Assembly (NCBI GenBank): GCA_009602725.1
Contig: WELB01000031.1
Span: 372,566-431,892, forward strand
Length of the DNA: 59,327 nt
Origin: Spirogloea muscicola
Lineage: Eukaryota; Streptophyta; Zygnematophyceae; Spirogloeales; Spirogloeaceae
Direction: 5' to 3'
Shown here piece after piece: positions 46,301 to 58,084 of this stretch. Position 1 is the first letter of the stretch, and every line of letters starts with the position of its first letter. The notes under the pieces are model-generated. The model ran no database searches. It was not told the origin of the DNA and saw nothing but the letters and a program-made list of their open reading frames with translations. The translations under genes were made by a program, and so were the position numbers.

Positions 46301-49037
46301 GATCTCGTAACGCTCCCGAAGTCCTTTCAGGATCTGGATGGTCTCATCCACAGAGGGCTCAGGAACCTGGACAGGCTGGAACCGGCGCTCCAAGGCAGGG
46401 TCCTTCTCAATGTGCTTGCGGTACTCGTCAAGCGTGGTTGCTCCAATGCACTGAATGCCAGTCGCAATTCAAAGAGGTCAGCCAGCGGGACTAAGACCCA
46501 TGAAAATTGCTTAATTCAGAACAAAAGTCCTGTCACAAGCCCATTCCAAGTTCAGCAGCTTGCACTGCGTATACACAGCTTGCACTGCATATACACACAA
46601 GTGTCACTGGTGTCGCTGTCTGTGGCTGCCAGCTGGAACTAGAGTGCCAAGATTGCATGCCTGCAAATATCTTGAATACCTTCACCAAGGAATTCTTGCG
46701 AGTACAAGATTGATCATACCAAGCAATGCTTGCAAACACAAGATCCATAATAAGTCAAGAGGAGCATCTTACCTGAAGCTCGCCTCGGGCAAGAGCAGGC
46801 TTCAGAATATTGGCAGCGTCAATGGCTCCCTCCGCTGCACCAGCTCCAATCAAGGTGTGCACCTCATCGATGACAAGAATGATGTTATCAGCCTGCTTGA
46901 TCTCCTCCATCAACTTCTTCAGCCTCTCCTCAAACTCGCCACGATACTTGGTGCCCGCCACCAAAAGGCCCATGTCAAGGGTGATAACCTGCAAAAAGGA
47001 CGCAAGTGTGATTGAGCTGGGCAAGACACAAAGCAAGCCTGCAAGCTTCCACATTTAGACGGCATAGCACCAGAATGACAAATCTACCTCATCCCGTCAA
47101 AAAGAATTTAAATCATTCAGTAACATTACATGTATTACGGCATTAGTAGGCAGATTACAACGTGTCAAAGAGATGCCAGGTGGAGGTGGCAGAGCAGGTA
47201 TGCAAGATACTGCAGCCTGTCAGGATGAAGGAAGCATACCTTCTTGCCTTCAATGGTCTCAGGAACGTCTCCAGTCGCAATGCGCTGCGCCAGCCCCTCA
47301 GCAATGGCGGTTTTGCCAACGCCAGGCTCCCCAATCAGGCAGGGGTTATTCTTTGTCCTCCTTCCAAGGATCTGAGTAACGCGCTCAATCTGAGCCTGTC
47401 TTCCAACAACAGGGTCTAACTTGCCCTGGAAGAAAATAAAGCACATCCAATGAGATCGTCGGAGCACACAAGCAGATGAGGAAAGGTCCAGCTGGCAACA
47501 ATGATGTCCTAAACACTCCAGCAAGACACGCTTGGCCCTGCTCTTTGCCTGCATCCATACACACTCAAGCTTACAGCAATTTCAGTGCTACCCACAATGG
47601 CAGCTTATAAGAGCTTCTGCTACAGGAAGCGCTTACCTCCTCAGCAAGCTTGGTAAGATTTGTGCCATACTCCTCAAGAGTTGGCATCTTGTTGCTGCTA
47701 CTTCCACCACCAACACCGGCACCCACAGCCTCAGTGCTCTCACCCACCATCCTTATGACCTGCACCCGACACGTCACAGAAGCAATCCTCAGCAGGTTTA
47801 ATCTGTATCAAGGAACTCTTCATCCAGTGCTATCTCAAGTTGGATATTGCAGTAAGCTAGGCGATCATGGTGGTCATGCTGCAGCTTGATGCAGTGGATA
47901 CGACTGTTGCAAACAACAGAGCAAACTCTGACTGCATAGATACATATATTTCAGTTGACGAGGTTTGAAGACAAACCTGAGTGCGGATGTTGCTTGGGTC
48001 AGCCCCTAGGTTCTCTAGGACCCTAGCTGCCACTCCTTCGCCCTCGCGAAGGAGTCCCAGCAACAGGTGCTCGGTTCCAATGTAATTGTGACCTGAATTC
48101 ATGCAAAAACCACGTGTTAATGTTATGCTAGATCAATCATAGCCTGTCCAGATGGAACCTCCAGGGCACAAATATTCAGAGCTTCCTCTTGATATGGGGT
48201 AGTGTACAGGCAGTAAAATGGGCTCACAAGCTATGGTCAGTGACTGACCTAGCTGGCGAGCTTCCTCCAAGGAAAGCTCAAGCACACGCTTGGCACGGGG
48301 CGTGAAGGGGATCTCAACAGCAACAAAGCCAGAACCACGCCCAATAATCTTCTCAACCTCCACGCGAGCTTCCTTCAGGTTCACCCCCATGGACTTGAGC
48401 ACTTTCGCAGCGATCCCAGTGCCCTCGCCAATGAGGCCCAGGAGAATCTGCAGATGAAAGAGTCCGAACAAAAGCCAGAATGTCAATCACAGATATATCG
48501 CAATAGCTCACCAATCGCATGCAATACTCCTTCACTACTGGTGAGTCCACAGGTGACCCACAAATTGCTGTCACGGTAAGCCAAACGCAGAACAAGAAGT
48601 GCTGATCCGGTTCAGGACAGTCATGCAGAAGGAGAAGCCCGCAGCCTGACCTGCTCAGTGCCAACAAAGTTGTGGCCAAGGCGGCGAGCCTCCTCTTGCG
48701 CGAGCATGATGACTTTGATGGCCTTCTCGGTGAACCTCTCGAACATGGCCACCGTCTGGCCCTTCCTGCTGCCGCTGCTGTGGCCAGCCGCAGCCATCGA
48801 AGCAGCCACGACCGACCTCAGGTCCTGCGAGGGCTGGCGGCCGAGACTGTCCACGGCGCTGACCCGCCGCATGCCCGAGAAGGACTTGAGCGAGGCCGCC
48901 GCCATCGGCGCTGCCACCGCCAGGCGCGCGGTGGCGGCGCGCCGCGACTTCTTGCATCCTCGCAGCGGCGAGGCGACCGCCGCCTCCGCCAGGCAGCCGC
49001 CCGCGACGGCCGCCGCGTGCGCCAGGGCCCCCGCCAT
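43329..49037 (-). CDS. clpC: Plastid ClpC-type Clp protease ATPase (Hsp100), complete
   Basis: Complement of 16 exons: 48651-49037, 48249-48447, 47977-48092, 47637-47759, 47240-47425, 46773-46988, 46233-46450, 45929-46004, 45702-45791, 45235-45408, 44841-45071, 44520-44714, 44280-44408, 43886-44095, 43642-43742 and 43329-43476. All are in phase, giving 932 residues, the usual ClpC length. After an Ala/Ser/Arg-rich transit peptide: N-domain ([40 protein letters not shown]); AAA1 Walker [10 protein letters not shown] and Walker [15 protein letters not shown]; the M-domain with a UVR-like segment ([14 protein letters not shown]); AAA2 Walker [10 protein letters not shown] and Walker [12 protein letters not shown]; sensor region [15 protein letters not shown]; and C-terminal [20 protein letters not shown]. 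It unfolds stromal substrates for the ClpP/R core and assists import at Tic110/Tic40. The upstream flank (49038-49440) is GC-rich promoter sequence with one N. Confidence 0.97.
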
Positions 49038-49440
49038 GGCTGGCGTCCGGGAGCTCTACTCTCTCCGTCAACGGCGGCCCTTGCGAAGTGGCGACGGAAT
49101 GAGTCGCGGCGGCCGCTAAATCCGCAGCCGGACAGGGCTCCGCCTTTGCCCCGAGGCTCCTCGCCGCGGCGGCAGCGGCGGCTGNCGGCGGCTTCGGCGG
49201 CGATGGCGGCGGCGGCGGCGGCGGCGGTGGCGGCTGCGGCGGGCGCGGAGACCAGGACGTGGGTTTCTGGCACTGAAGGCCGGGGTTGGGGGGGAGGGTG
49301 CCCCGGGACGCCACTTATCCAGGGGGCCCGTAAGAATCTGCCGTACCTCGGATTGGGCTGGCGCCAGCCGACGGTCGCGATGCGTCCAGATGGGCCCCCT
49401 CCCCCCTTTCCCGACGCTTCCCCCACTCCACTTTCGTGAT

Positions 49441-51296
49441 CTAATCCACTTTCAATTACATCGCCCCTTCTTCACATCATAGCCCTTACCGGCGGAGTGG
49501 CGCCCCGGTCGGCTCACCCCCACGGGAGCCGTGGGCGCGCGCGGCTTGCGCGCCGCTTGGCGGCTGCTGATACGTTGGATCCCGCGAGATCTCCGGTGCG
49601 GCAGTTGCGCCACCGCGCGCCCTCGAGCCGGCCGTGTGGCTGGGGGGCCCTTTACCGTTCAGATCTCTTTGTGGGTTTCACACCGTCGCAGCCGTTTGGT
49701 ATTGCTGCTTCTTCAGACCTCGAACACTCCTTTGGGTGGCCTGTCACAGCTATTGCCTGAACAATGCAATGGAAACAAGCTCTTATGGAAGAGACTAATG
49801 TCATCTTAGGTACCTTAGATTAGGTCTCCGTATTATGTAGCATTGTTTAGTCTGCACTCGACTCTGCCTGAACAATGTATTGGCTTGAATTAAAAAAAAT
49901 TGAATTGGCCTCCCTTTCAATTCATGCGCCCCGCGCGCCTTCTCTCCCTTTGCCTGAACAATGTAATGGCTTGAATTGGCCTCGCTTTAATTTCATGCGC
50001 ACCGCGCGCCTTCTCTCCTTTACGTGAGCTTGCCTAATGGAAGAGCTGTTTCTTCTTTACGTGGGCTTGCCTCGCCTATGCCGTCTCTCAGACGGGGCCG
50101 TCCGTCTCCCCCACAAGAATTGAGAGTATCTGGGGTCACACCGAAGAGCTGCTTTGGAAGCGCAGCTTCTTCTTGTGGGCCTGCCTTAACAGCCTCGGCC
50201 CCATGGGAAGAGCTGCTTCTCGTTGCACAACGAGAGTAGGCACGCTGTGCGCATGAACTCAAAGGCAGGCAAGACCGCTTGTCCTGCCAAATGCAGAGAA
50301 AGGCAAAGGATTTGGCTACAGGCGAGGAGGAAAGAAACTCTTCAAAAGGGCGCGATCGCTGTACAAGGCCAGCCCAAAAGGGGTGGGCAAGATTTAAAGA
50401 GGCCGCAATGCACAGACCTCGTAGCTACGCAAGTGCTTGCACCAAGAGGGCAGTGCCAGTGGAGGGCCACCTCCCACATAATTCCGTGTACGTGTATACC
50501 TACTTGCTCAGGTATGACTAAGTGTAGGAGGCTGCAAGCTAGCCGAGCCTACGGACGGTGGTGTTTTAGCATACTTTCCCAGGGAAGATGTGGTACAGTC
50601 GAAGATGTCCACCAGCTAAATCACCTAACAATGGAAGCTGCTCATCATGTAAGACCCGCATAGCAAAGATGCGGGGCAATTGTACCACATACATACATTA
50701 AAAGCACCCAAACTTAAACATAGTGGAACAGAAAATCAACAGACATCAAAAATCTGTATGACTCACACATCCAGGCACTGAGGCTTTAATCAATCACAAG
50801 AAATTGTTGCAAAGAGCACCACACTCGATGAGGGAACAAGCATGGTGTATATTATATGAAGAAACTGATGAATTTTCCAGAGTCGAAGCAGTATTGTACT
50901 TATTGGCAGTAGGCAAGCCCCTCCAGCGGGGCCAGTTTCAAGTGACTGGTCCTAGGAAATATGTAATGGATGGATACCTATAGTACACAGTTATCCAAAT
51001 GGCATATTGGACTTGTAAACATTCCACAAGCCTTTGTTGCAAAAGGAACGACCTTGTGCAACACGCATCCTGAGCTAGGCACGTGTTTTGACATTCTTCT
51101 TGAGTCGCACAGCCAAGGCACCGGCTCGTGGTACTCGAAAGATGTACCTAAGTACACGGAGAAGATCAGATTTATACCTGAGATCTGGAAACTTGGTCAC
51201 TGCAATTTTGCACAAACATTTCCACTCTGCTGCCCTGATTCTGAGCATCACACATTCAATGAGGGATGAAGCAACATCCGTAGGGCAAATTGAACA
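49441..51296. other. Intergenic with repeat fragments
   Basis: Contains three copies or partial copies of the CTGAACAATGTATTGGC repeat (49750-50025), a GAAGAGCTG(T/C)TTCTTC direct repeat (about 50038-50060, 50145-50170 and 50203-50220), and a tail-like GCCAGCCCAAAAGG segment near 50372. From 50660 to 51290 there is AT-rich unique sequence, probably the 3' flank of the Smr gene. No coding feature is supported. Confidence 0.45.
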
Positions 51297-53408
51297 CTAA
51301 TACACGAACTTGTTCTCATTAAGGAAGTTGCCGACGGCTGAGGGCAGGCTGGCCCCTCCTCGACTATGCTGGCCAACTCCTGCATGATGAGGAGCAATGC
51401 TTCAGCTGCTGATGACTCAAGAGATCCTTCACAGCACCAGCAACAAATTCTGGCGCAACATTTAACAAGACTTTCAAGGGAGCAACATCAGATGAAGTTG
51501 CTGTGGCACATGGGCAAAAGTGCATTGTGTACCTGTTATGACAATGAGCTCGTTGCTTAACCTAGTGTTGATAGTGACCACTGGTAGGCCTGCTGTGCCA
51601 TCAGTCAGCAGGCTGTGCGTACCCACAGCGGGCTGCGGCACATGACGGCTACCTCCAGACAGTGCAGACGAAGAGGTAGCCAAGTCGCCTTCCAGCTGGG
51701 CAAGACGCTGCCTGACTCAGACTTAGGTCATGTTGTTCCGCTAGGATTACAACTGAAGTCAATCAACCACCATCAGATGGCCTTTTGAGCAGAAGCAATG
51801 GCTCTTGTTCCATGCTCGTGACCAGCCTCTTCTCAGTTATTCAGACTGGATGCTTCCTTGACCAGCCTCACCTAAGAGCCTGAACAGCTTCTTGAGCATG
51901 AAGCCCGTGGAGGTCCAGCTCCCAGTCGCCGCCAGCTCTGAAAGGTGAGAACCTGCCCTTTCTCTCAGCACTATAACTGCTGGTTGCAGCTATTACGGCG
52001 CCTGTTCAAGCACTATGCAAGGAGTCGAGGGTATGTCCCTACCATTGAAGGAGAATGCCGAGGCAATTACCATTTACTTGACCAATCCAGCCGCAAGGAC
52101 CTAAAGTTGGCCCTAGAACCTGAGCTCTACAACGCAAGCAGTGCCTGTCTGCAGTCCACAATCCCACTAGTGTCCCACCCAACTTCTGTGCTACTTCGCC
52201 TAAGCAAAGCAGCAGATTGCTTGACCTGCTGGTGTTCCTTGCTTGCAAGATCTTCTGTGCGGCCTCCCCATGCAGCTGCTCTGCCAGGTGGCGTTCCTTG
52301 AGCGCCAACTTGGCAAGCTGTCGAGCCCTGTGGTGGTCTCCCATAGAGAATGCGCTGATCGCCGAGCGAACATGACGCGCTCTGGCCCTGCAGAAGTATC
52401 ATAGCAACGTCTCAAGCATCACAGCAGCGTTGCGGACGATTGCCTTAAGGTAGAGTAAGGGGGAAACAGCCACGAGGCTGCTGCCAGCTGGCCAGACAAA
52501 TTGGCAGATTGAGAATGCATGACTGCTACAGCGTCGATAAGTGGTATTAAGTAATTGCAAGAATGGCTCAAATGGTATGGATGTCAGGAGGTCTGCAGTA
52601 GCCCGGGCTCATGAGGCGAACACCTATGCATTCTCGCAAGCCAGGGCATCGCGTTGTCAAGGCAGAAAGCAGGCTCCGAACCTGGACACACGAAGCGCCT
52701 GCCCGCGGTACTTGAGGTAGACGTCCTCGTCCTCCTCGCTGGAGGAGGGGCCCTGGTGCACCTCGCAGGGCCTGCCCGCTGGAGCAGCAGCACCCGTGTC
52801 GCCGGACATGCTGTGGAGCCAGACGGCGGCCGCCTCCTCGTCGCCGTCCACGACCGCCAGGACCTCAGCGAGCAAGTCCGGGGGGGCCCACGCGAAGTGG
52901 GTGCCCAGGTTGCCCAGGACGCGGGCCTGGTGGTCGGACTCCACCACAGCATTGCCGGCCACAAGAGCCGAGCCCGCAGGAGCAGCAGCAGCAGCAGCCG
53001 GCGTAATGATGGGCTGCGGCCGAGCTTCTGGCGGCGGCCGCGCGGGGATGAGGTTGCGGTATGGCAGCGAGGGCGACCGCGGCCGGCTGGCGGCAGGGGC
53101 GGCCTCGGAGCCGAGAGCGGGGAATGCAGCTGTTGGGCTTTCCGCCGGCGGTGCGGCGACGGCCTCCCGGCCCTGCTGCGCAGTGAAGGCGTGCCAGCCG
53201 CGTGGCCTGGCCGGTGCCGCCGCTGCCGCCGCCGGGCGCGGCAATGCAGCCTCCGCCTCGCCTGCAAGGACACTGCAGGCCGTCAGCATCAACATAACAT
53301 GCATTAACATAACGTTATAGTCGTAGAGACTGAGCTTAAGGTACATTGCACTATGGCAGTGGAAAGCAAGCTGGTCCGTCGCCGAGGGCTCGGTCGTTGG
53401 GACGCCAT
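51297..53408 (-). CDS. CUE-DUF1771-Smr domain protein
   Basis: Complement of six exons: 53345-53408, 52682-53261, 52226-52387, 51872-51937, 51533-51711 and 51297-51379. All are GT-AG and in phase, giving 377 residues. It starts MASQRPSPRRRTSLLSTAIV; the first exon is the least certain. After a Pro/Ala-rich low-complexity stretch, a CUE-like helix set (RVLGNLGTHFAWAPPDLLAE, EEAAAVWLHSM) and an acidic SSSEEDEDVYLKYR follow. DUF1771 is YLKYRGQALRVSRARARHVR, then SAISAFSMGDHHRARQLAKL and HLAEQLHGEAAQKILQARN. The Smr domain is ELDLHGLHAQEAVQALRQRL ... NELIVITGVGQHSRGGASLP, then SAVGNFLNENKFVY-stop. The DLHG (nickase/RNA-binding) and GxGxHS motifs are both kept. Plant proteins of this order are known; suggested roles are RNA cleavage in surveillance, with ubiquitin binding by CUE. 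Confidence 0.9.
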
Positions 53409-53710
53409 GGACGCCGCCGCATTGGCACTGGCGGCGGCCGCAGCGGCGGAAGCAGGTTCAGGGGTTTGGGTTTAGGGGTTTGGGGTTTTTGGCACTTGAC
53501 GCTGGACCCAGAACCCAAGCCCTGGCTCTTAGCCTCATCAGGCACTCGACTCTGATCGGCGGCGGCGGCGGGCGGGGCTTGCCCTGGAGGAGGAGGGCCT
53601 CGGCGGCGGCGCTGGCGTCGCNGCGCGTCGCCCGGCGGGGGCCGCATTACGCGGCTCCCCCGCTGCCGCGCCCGCCGAGGGCGGCGGCGGCGGCGGCGGC
53701 GGTCACCAAT
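53409..53710. other. GC-rich promoter flank with telomere-like run
   Basis: Upstream of the Smr gene. 53458-53510 carries GGGGTTTGGG/TTTAGGGG units, and the rest is GGC repeat with one N near 53622. No gene. Confidence 0.5.
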
Positions 53711-53714
53711 GGGA

Positions 53715-54520
53715 GTCTCTTACGAAGAAGGCTCGCCCATAAAGAAAGAGGGGCTGGCAAAGCCAGCCCAAAAAGAATGGACAATGTCCAAAGCCGAAGA
53801 ATGAGAAGCCGAGGAAGGACTCCTCTACTCTACCAATCACGACGACATACTAGGGAAGCTCAGTACCCGCGAGTGAGCAACATCAGGTCCGAGTAGCTCG
53901 ACGAAGGGCAGCTCTTTTCCAGCTGCAAGTTAGTCCGACTTGCGGCTGCTGACTCGGGGGGTTACTACTCAGTTACTCTACTGATTAGGCCCGGGTTAAG
54001 CATTAAGCTCCCCCAGTCGCCGGAGTCTGTCGAAGAAGTGGTGCTCGCCCATTGAATGTGCTCGCCTACAGAGAAGAGTGGCTGGCAGAGCCAGCTCAAA
54101 AAGAATGGACAAGATCCCAAGCCAAAGAAAGAGGAGCCGGAAGAGAACTACACCACAGACCATGCCTTTGGACTAGGACGAAGACATCAGCCAGAGGATG
54201 CTCAGTAACCTCTAGTCAGGAGATGCAAGTCGGAGTAGCTAGCCGGGGGAAAGATGTCGCCCTGAAGGAAGCCGGAGGCCGCCGCCAAAGCAAAGAGGGG
54301 GCTGGCAAAGCCAGCTCAAAAAAAATGGACAATGTCCAAAGCCAAAGACAGAGGTGCCAAAAAAGAAGAAGTGCTCGCCATAGGGAGAAGTGGCAATCCC
54401 AATGGGGGCAAGGGCTGTGAAAAGCCAGCCCGAAAGAAAGAATTGACAAAAGTTCGAAGGGGCCTAAAAAGCGTTGAGCAGCTACAAAGGGGCCTGGAGA
54501 GGCTATGTCAGAACAGGGGA
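53715..54520 (-). mobile_element. Cluster of retroelement 3' ends
   Basis: Minus-strand coding ends SYSDLMLLTRGY-stop near 53865-53910 and SYSDLHLLTRGY-stop near 54207-54245 (with AAASGFLQGDIFPPA upstream). Four stem-loop tails in the GCCAGCCCAAAA orientation lie near 53755, 54085, 54305 and 54420. These are successive insertions of 5'-truncated copies into one another's 3' flanks. Confidence 0.7.
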
Positions 54521-54531
54521 GGATGGATCAC

Positions 54532-55400
54532 TCAGTAGTTACGAGTGAGGAGCCTCAGATCCGACAGACTAGCTGCCGGAAAACTATCCCCCTGACGAAG
54601 ACCGGAGGCCGCAGCGAGAGCACGGCCAGCACGCAGATGCAGGGCGTGGGCCGTGGACCGCTGCAGGGATACGGACAATCTCACACGGTAGACCTGAGCC
54701 CACGAGCCAGCGGCGTTGAAGTCAGCCGGCTCGCCGCGCCTACGGGATACAGCCCGTCGCGCAAGCCTGGCCAGCAGGTCAAGCCACTGGGACCCAAGAG
54801 CCCCGTGCACGTCCACAGCCAAGGGTACGAACTCATCTGCAGCCGGGTGGTCGAGTGCTTGGCCGCATTGCTGCGAGCGGCCTTCGTGGCAGCGTGGCCA
54901 GCGCGCGAGAGAGCCCCGGGTTGGAGCGGTCGACCACATCAGTGGTGACCACATCCGCGATGATGCACGCGCCGCCGGGCGTGGACGCCACCAGGTCGAC
55001 ACCGCGCGTATGGAGTCCGTCGGCCCTCTCGAGGATTGGCATAGCGGAGGTGTTCTCCATTGCCACCGTGTAGCCGGCCTCCTGGAAGATGCCGAACATT
55101 GCATCACGGAGGAGGTCGTGAGCAGCTGTTCGTTCGCCTCCAGTGGCGCACCGGAGGATGTGCGCCGCCAGCTCCGCTGGGTCCGTCGACCGTCCCCACA
55201 GTCACTCTGTAGCACGCCAAGCAGACGGCGGGGGAGACCCAGCAGGCGATGGGTGGCCGTACGGAACAGCTCATTCCTGCAGCCTGAGGGCATCGTACAG
55301 GGGGAGCGCGGAGAGCCAGGCTGCCGCGCCGGGGGAGGCAGCCGACAGCAGCCGAGCATGGCCGCGCACGTCGGTTGCAGAGAGGAGCTGCAGCGTGGCC
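54532..55400 (-). pseudogene. Longer retroelement C-terminal copy, frameshifted
   Basis: Minus strand. The C-terminal frame is LAVDVHGALGSQWLDLLARL, then ADFNAAGSWAQVYRVRLSVS and LSDLRLLTRNY-stop (54538). The upstream nuclease-like part lies in another frame (54833-55099): VDLVASTPGGACIIADVVTT. Together they cover the same region as 25834-26745 but need at least one frameshift, so the copy is dead. Confidence 0.75.
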
Positions 55401-55499
55401 GTGAAGGCCGCCTTGTCGAAATTACTTACTCAGTACTTAGATTATAAGATTTCATTCGCTGTAGTCTCTCGCAATAGCGGTGTGGTTTTGTGCGACTCT

Positions 55500-55880
55500 C
55501 GGCCCTTTCGGACCTCACGGACCTCGTCCACTTTTCTTTGGGCTGGCTTTTCACAGCCCCCGCACCCCTCGGCCAGTCGACGGGCGCTGTTTGCAATGAC
55601 TTGCCGGAGAAATGGCACAGTAGTTGATCGCGTCTTTCTCCAAATTCATTTAGCTGTAGCTAACGGGGGGTTCACATGCTACTACAACCGCAAGAAAGCG
55701 CGGCCAGATTGACTGGTGGCTGTGAGAGGCCAGCCCAAGATTGGACAAGGTCTGAAGAAGCCTGGGTGCGAAGTGCTAAGACAGCAGCAAGGGGACTCTC
55801 AATAACCTCGAGTCAGAAGATGCAAGTCGGAATAGCTAGCCGGCGGAAAGACGTCGCCCTGACGGTAGCCGAAATAGCCA
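55500..55880. mobile_element. Retroelement tails flanking the Harbinger remnant
   Basis: A plus-orientation stem-loop lies near 55533-55565 (TTGGGCTGGCTTTTCACAGCC), and a minus-orientation tail near 55708-55740. A minus-strand coding end (SYSDLHLLTRGY-like, 55797-55875, with ASG/GDVFPPASY) is cut at about 55878, where the transposase remnant begins. Confidence 0.55.
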
Positions 55881-56330
55881 CCACTCCGTGGTCCTGCGGG
55901 TGGTCGCTGACGCAAACCGCAAGTTCTGGGACTTCGACGTTGGCCGGTGCGGCAGCATGCACGGACTTCTCGCAGAGCAGGATCGGCCTGGCGTGCGCGA
56001 GAGGGAGACTTGGAGACTACTGTTTGCTTTGGGATGCAGCCTATCTGCTGCGCCGATACATGTTGAGTCCTTACAAAGGACGCTTGAATGGGTTGTCAGC
56101 CCTCCAAAAGGACTGGCAGTCAAGCTCCAGAATGGTGATCGAGCAGGCGCTGAAACATCTCAAGGGGCGCTTCAGACTACTCCAGAAGCGGGTGGACGTT
56201 TGTGGACGTCCCGCTCAAGAATGTGCCCCTCCATGTCGGGGCGTGCATCGCCTTGCACAACATGTGCATTGACGACAACCATGTGGTCGCGACTGCATGC
56301 TAGACTGCAAGCCCGAGGACGAGGACAACA
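55878..56330 (+). pseudogene. PIF/Harbinger transposase remnant (DDE_Tnp_4 type)
   Basis: One frame has MVLRVVADANRKFWDFDVGR with CGSMHG (first Asp region, VVAD...F.D.DVG..GS.HD). After a frame change come WDAAYLLRRYMLSPYKG (second Asp; normally GDAAY) and SSSRMVIEQALKHLKGRFRL (catalytic Glu region, R..VE.A...LKGRFR). A later frame has CIALHNMCID-like residues near 56248-56275. The order and spacing match the C-terminal half of Harbinger transposases (HARBI1-like). The N-terminal helix-turn-helix part is missing and the frame is broken. It is a candidate relative of the source for the Tourist-like MITEs at 9639 and 22963. Confidence 0.75.
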
Positions 56331-56451
56331 TCAAGCACTCCAATGTCCAAGAAGCGGCTCAAGGCGCTCAGAGTAGGGATGCACTCGCACGCACCCTTTA
56401 TGCACAACAAGACATGGCGCTGGACTTGTCGGTGACGATAGCGTGGACTGC

Positions 56452-56790
56452 AAAGATTTTTGAGAGAGACAGATCGATTTGACTTTTTTTCAAGGAATCT
56501 GTACATTAATGTTGGCGGTCAGAGCCCTGCCGGCCCCTACTACAGCTTATTGCTCATCCTGCTAAGAGGAAAGCGGCTGCTGATAAGGAAAAATCGGCTG
56601 TGAAAAGCAAGCCAGATACATACAAGTGTCTATGACGGAAGTGTTTTTGCTAAGCAGAATCTCAGAATCCTGCGAAGATTTGTGAAAGAGACAGATAGGT
56701 TGACAGTCCATATTTGAAGACATCAACGTCTTGCAACCAGATTGCTGCCGGCCCTTACTACAGCTTCTCAATCAGCCTGCTGAGCAGGGA
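56452..56790. repeat. Diverged direct repeat, ~215-bp period
   Basis: AAAGATTTTTGAGAGAGACAG at about 56451 with CCTGCCGGCCCCTACTACAGC at about 56527 is echoed by GAAGATTTGTGAAAGAGACAG at about 56675 with CTGCCGGCCCTTACTACAGC at about 56745. This is a tandem duplication of transposon 3' sequence. Confidence 0.6.
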
Positions 56791-57190
56791 CTTGAAGTCC
56801 CGCGAGTCGGCTTGCTGTTGCTCTACACTTTGCGTCAATAGCGTCTCCAGCCAATTCGCCTGTGCGTCGGCCTACCTCTTCCGCTGACTTGTTGAGGGAA
56901 GAGGAAGGCCGACGCAAAAGCGAATCGCTTTTAGACGATGTTGACGCAAATTGTGGAGCAAGCGGAACCTTGGCCGCACTGCCGTGAAGAGTTGATGCCG
57001 CCTCGTTGCTCGTGCCCCTCTTCCTTCTCTCCTCCTTGCAGGATTGGTCTTGGCGATTTGTACTTCGCTTGGCAGGCTTCAACGTCCTTGTCGAAGCTCG
57101 CATACTTCACGACAATGGTGGTGAGAACTCGCTTCAGCCAGCGCTTGGCCTGAAGGAGACAAGAGGTGGTAAGTGGTCCAGTGACACCGG
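56760..57190 (-). pseudogene. Possible Myb-like companion ORF of the Harbinger element
   Basis: The minus strand holds AKRWLKRVLTTIVVKYASFD then KDVEACQAKYKS, a basic aromatic helix pattern like the Myb/SANT-type DNA-binding proteins of PIF/Harbinger elements. In a second frame, KEERRKRGTSNEAASTLHG and a Ser-rich stretch lead to a C-terminal helix ending DFKSLLSRLIEKL-stop (about 56762). It converges on the transposase remnant, as the two ORFs often do. A frameshift or intron is needed. Assignment is tentative. Confidence 0.4.
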
Positions 57191-57259
57191 TTGTCGCGGA
57201 TGACCGTCCGCAATGATGACGTGATAATGCAGACCGGTGCTCACCTTGCTTGACCGCTG

Positions 57260-57890
57260 CAGGCAGCAGCCCCGGCGATGACGGCAGGGGCTCGTGGAGA
57301 CATGAATGGATAGTCACGCTTATACAGGCAGCATGCGGCAGCGGCAATAGTACCTCGCCACGATGGCAGCGCTACCAGCGTCAATAGCGCCAGCCGGCGG
57401 GAGCACTCCGGCGCGCGGGGGCATGGAGCCGATGCGCATCCTCGACCTTAGCGTGGACGTCCGGGAGCAGAAAGTGCGGGACAGTGGTGGAGAGCAGGCA
57501 GCAGCCCCAGCGATGAGGCAGGGGCTAGTGGAGGCAAGAGTGGATGATCACCCTTGTACACGCTAAAGGAGCCGCCGAGCTGGCCAAGAGCGGTGTGGCA
57601 ATGATCCTTCCGGACCGGAAGGATCATTGACACACATCAAGCTACCCGCTGGCCACATCGACGGCTCCTTCAGCGTGCATAAGGGTGACTAACCACTCAT
57701 GTCTTCACGAGCCTTTGCCGTCATCATCGGAGCTGCTGCCTGCGCATCCACCATTGTCCCGCACTTGCTGCTCCCGGACGTCGAGGATGGCATCGGCTCC
57801 ATCCCCCGCGCGCCGCAGTGCCCCCGCCGGCTGGCGCTGTTGGCGCTGGGGTGGCGCTGGCAACGCCGGCGAGGCACCATTGCCGCTGTC
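57260..57890. repeat. Large imperfect inverted repeat with a perfect 15-bp core
   Basis: The core CAATGATCCTTCCGG (57599-57613), one A, then its exact complement to 57629. Going outward: CTAAAGGAGCCG / CGGCTCCTTCAGC; AGTGGATGATCACCCTTG / AAGGGTGACTAACCACT; GCGGGACAGTGGTGG / CCACCATTGTCCCGC; GTCCGGGAGCAG / CTGCTCCCGGAC; and GCGCCAGCCGGCGGG / CCCGCCGGCTGGCGC. The GGCAGCAGCCCCGGCGATGA segment at about 57262 is a further copy of the one at about 57499. No ORF is recognised. Confidence 0.8.
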
Positions 57891-58084
57891 GCAGGCTGCG
57901 CCCGGCATGTCAGCTGCTGCCATGGCAGCCACCAGCTGCGGCTGCCCCGCCGACGGCGGCTGTCCGGGGACTGCGCGGCCTTGGCGATCAGGCTGGCGCC
58001 ATGACGGCGCTGCAGGCCAGAGCTGCCGGGAGGGGGCGGGAGGCCCGCGACCTCGCTCCTGACTGGAGATCCGAGTGCCGCAGA

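Noticed and set aside
49497-49809. Frames downstream of the clpC promoter (for example starting MGARGLRAAWRLLIRWIPRD)
   Set aside because: They overlap the dispersed CTGAACAATG repeat and show no domain or splice signal.
50970-51269. 99-codon plus-strand frame (starts MDTYSTQLSKWHIGLVNIPQ)
   Set aside because: Lies antisense in the likely 3' flank of the Smr gene, with no recognisable family.
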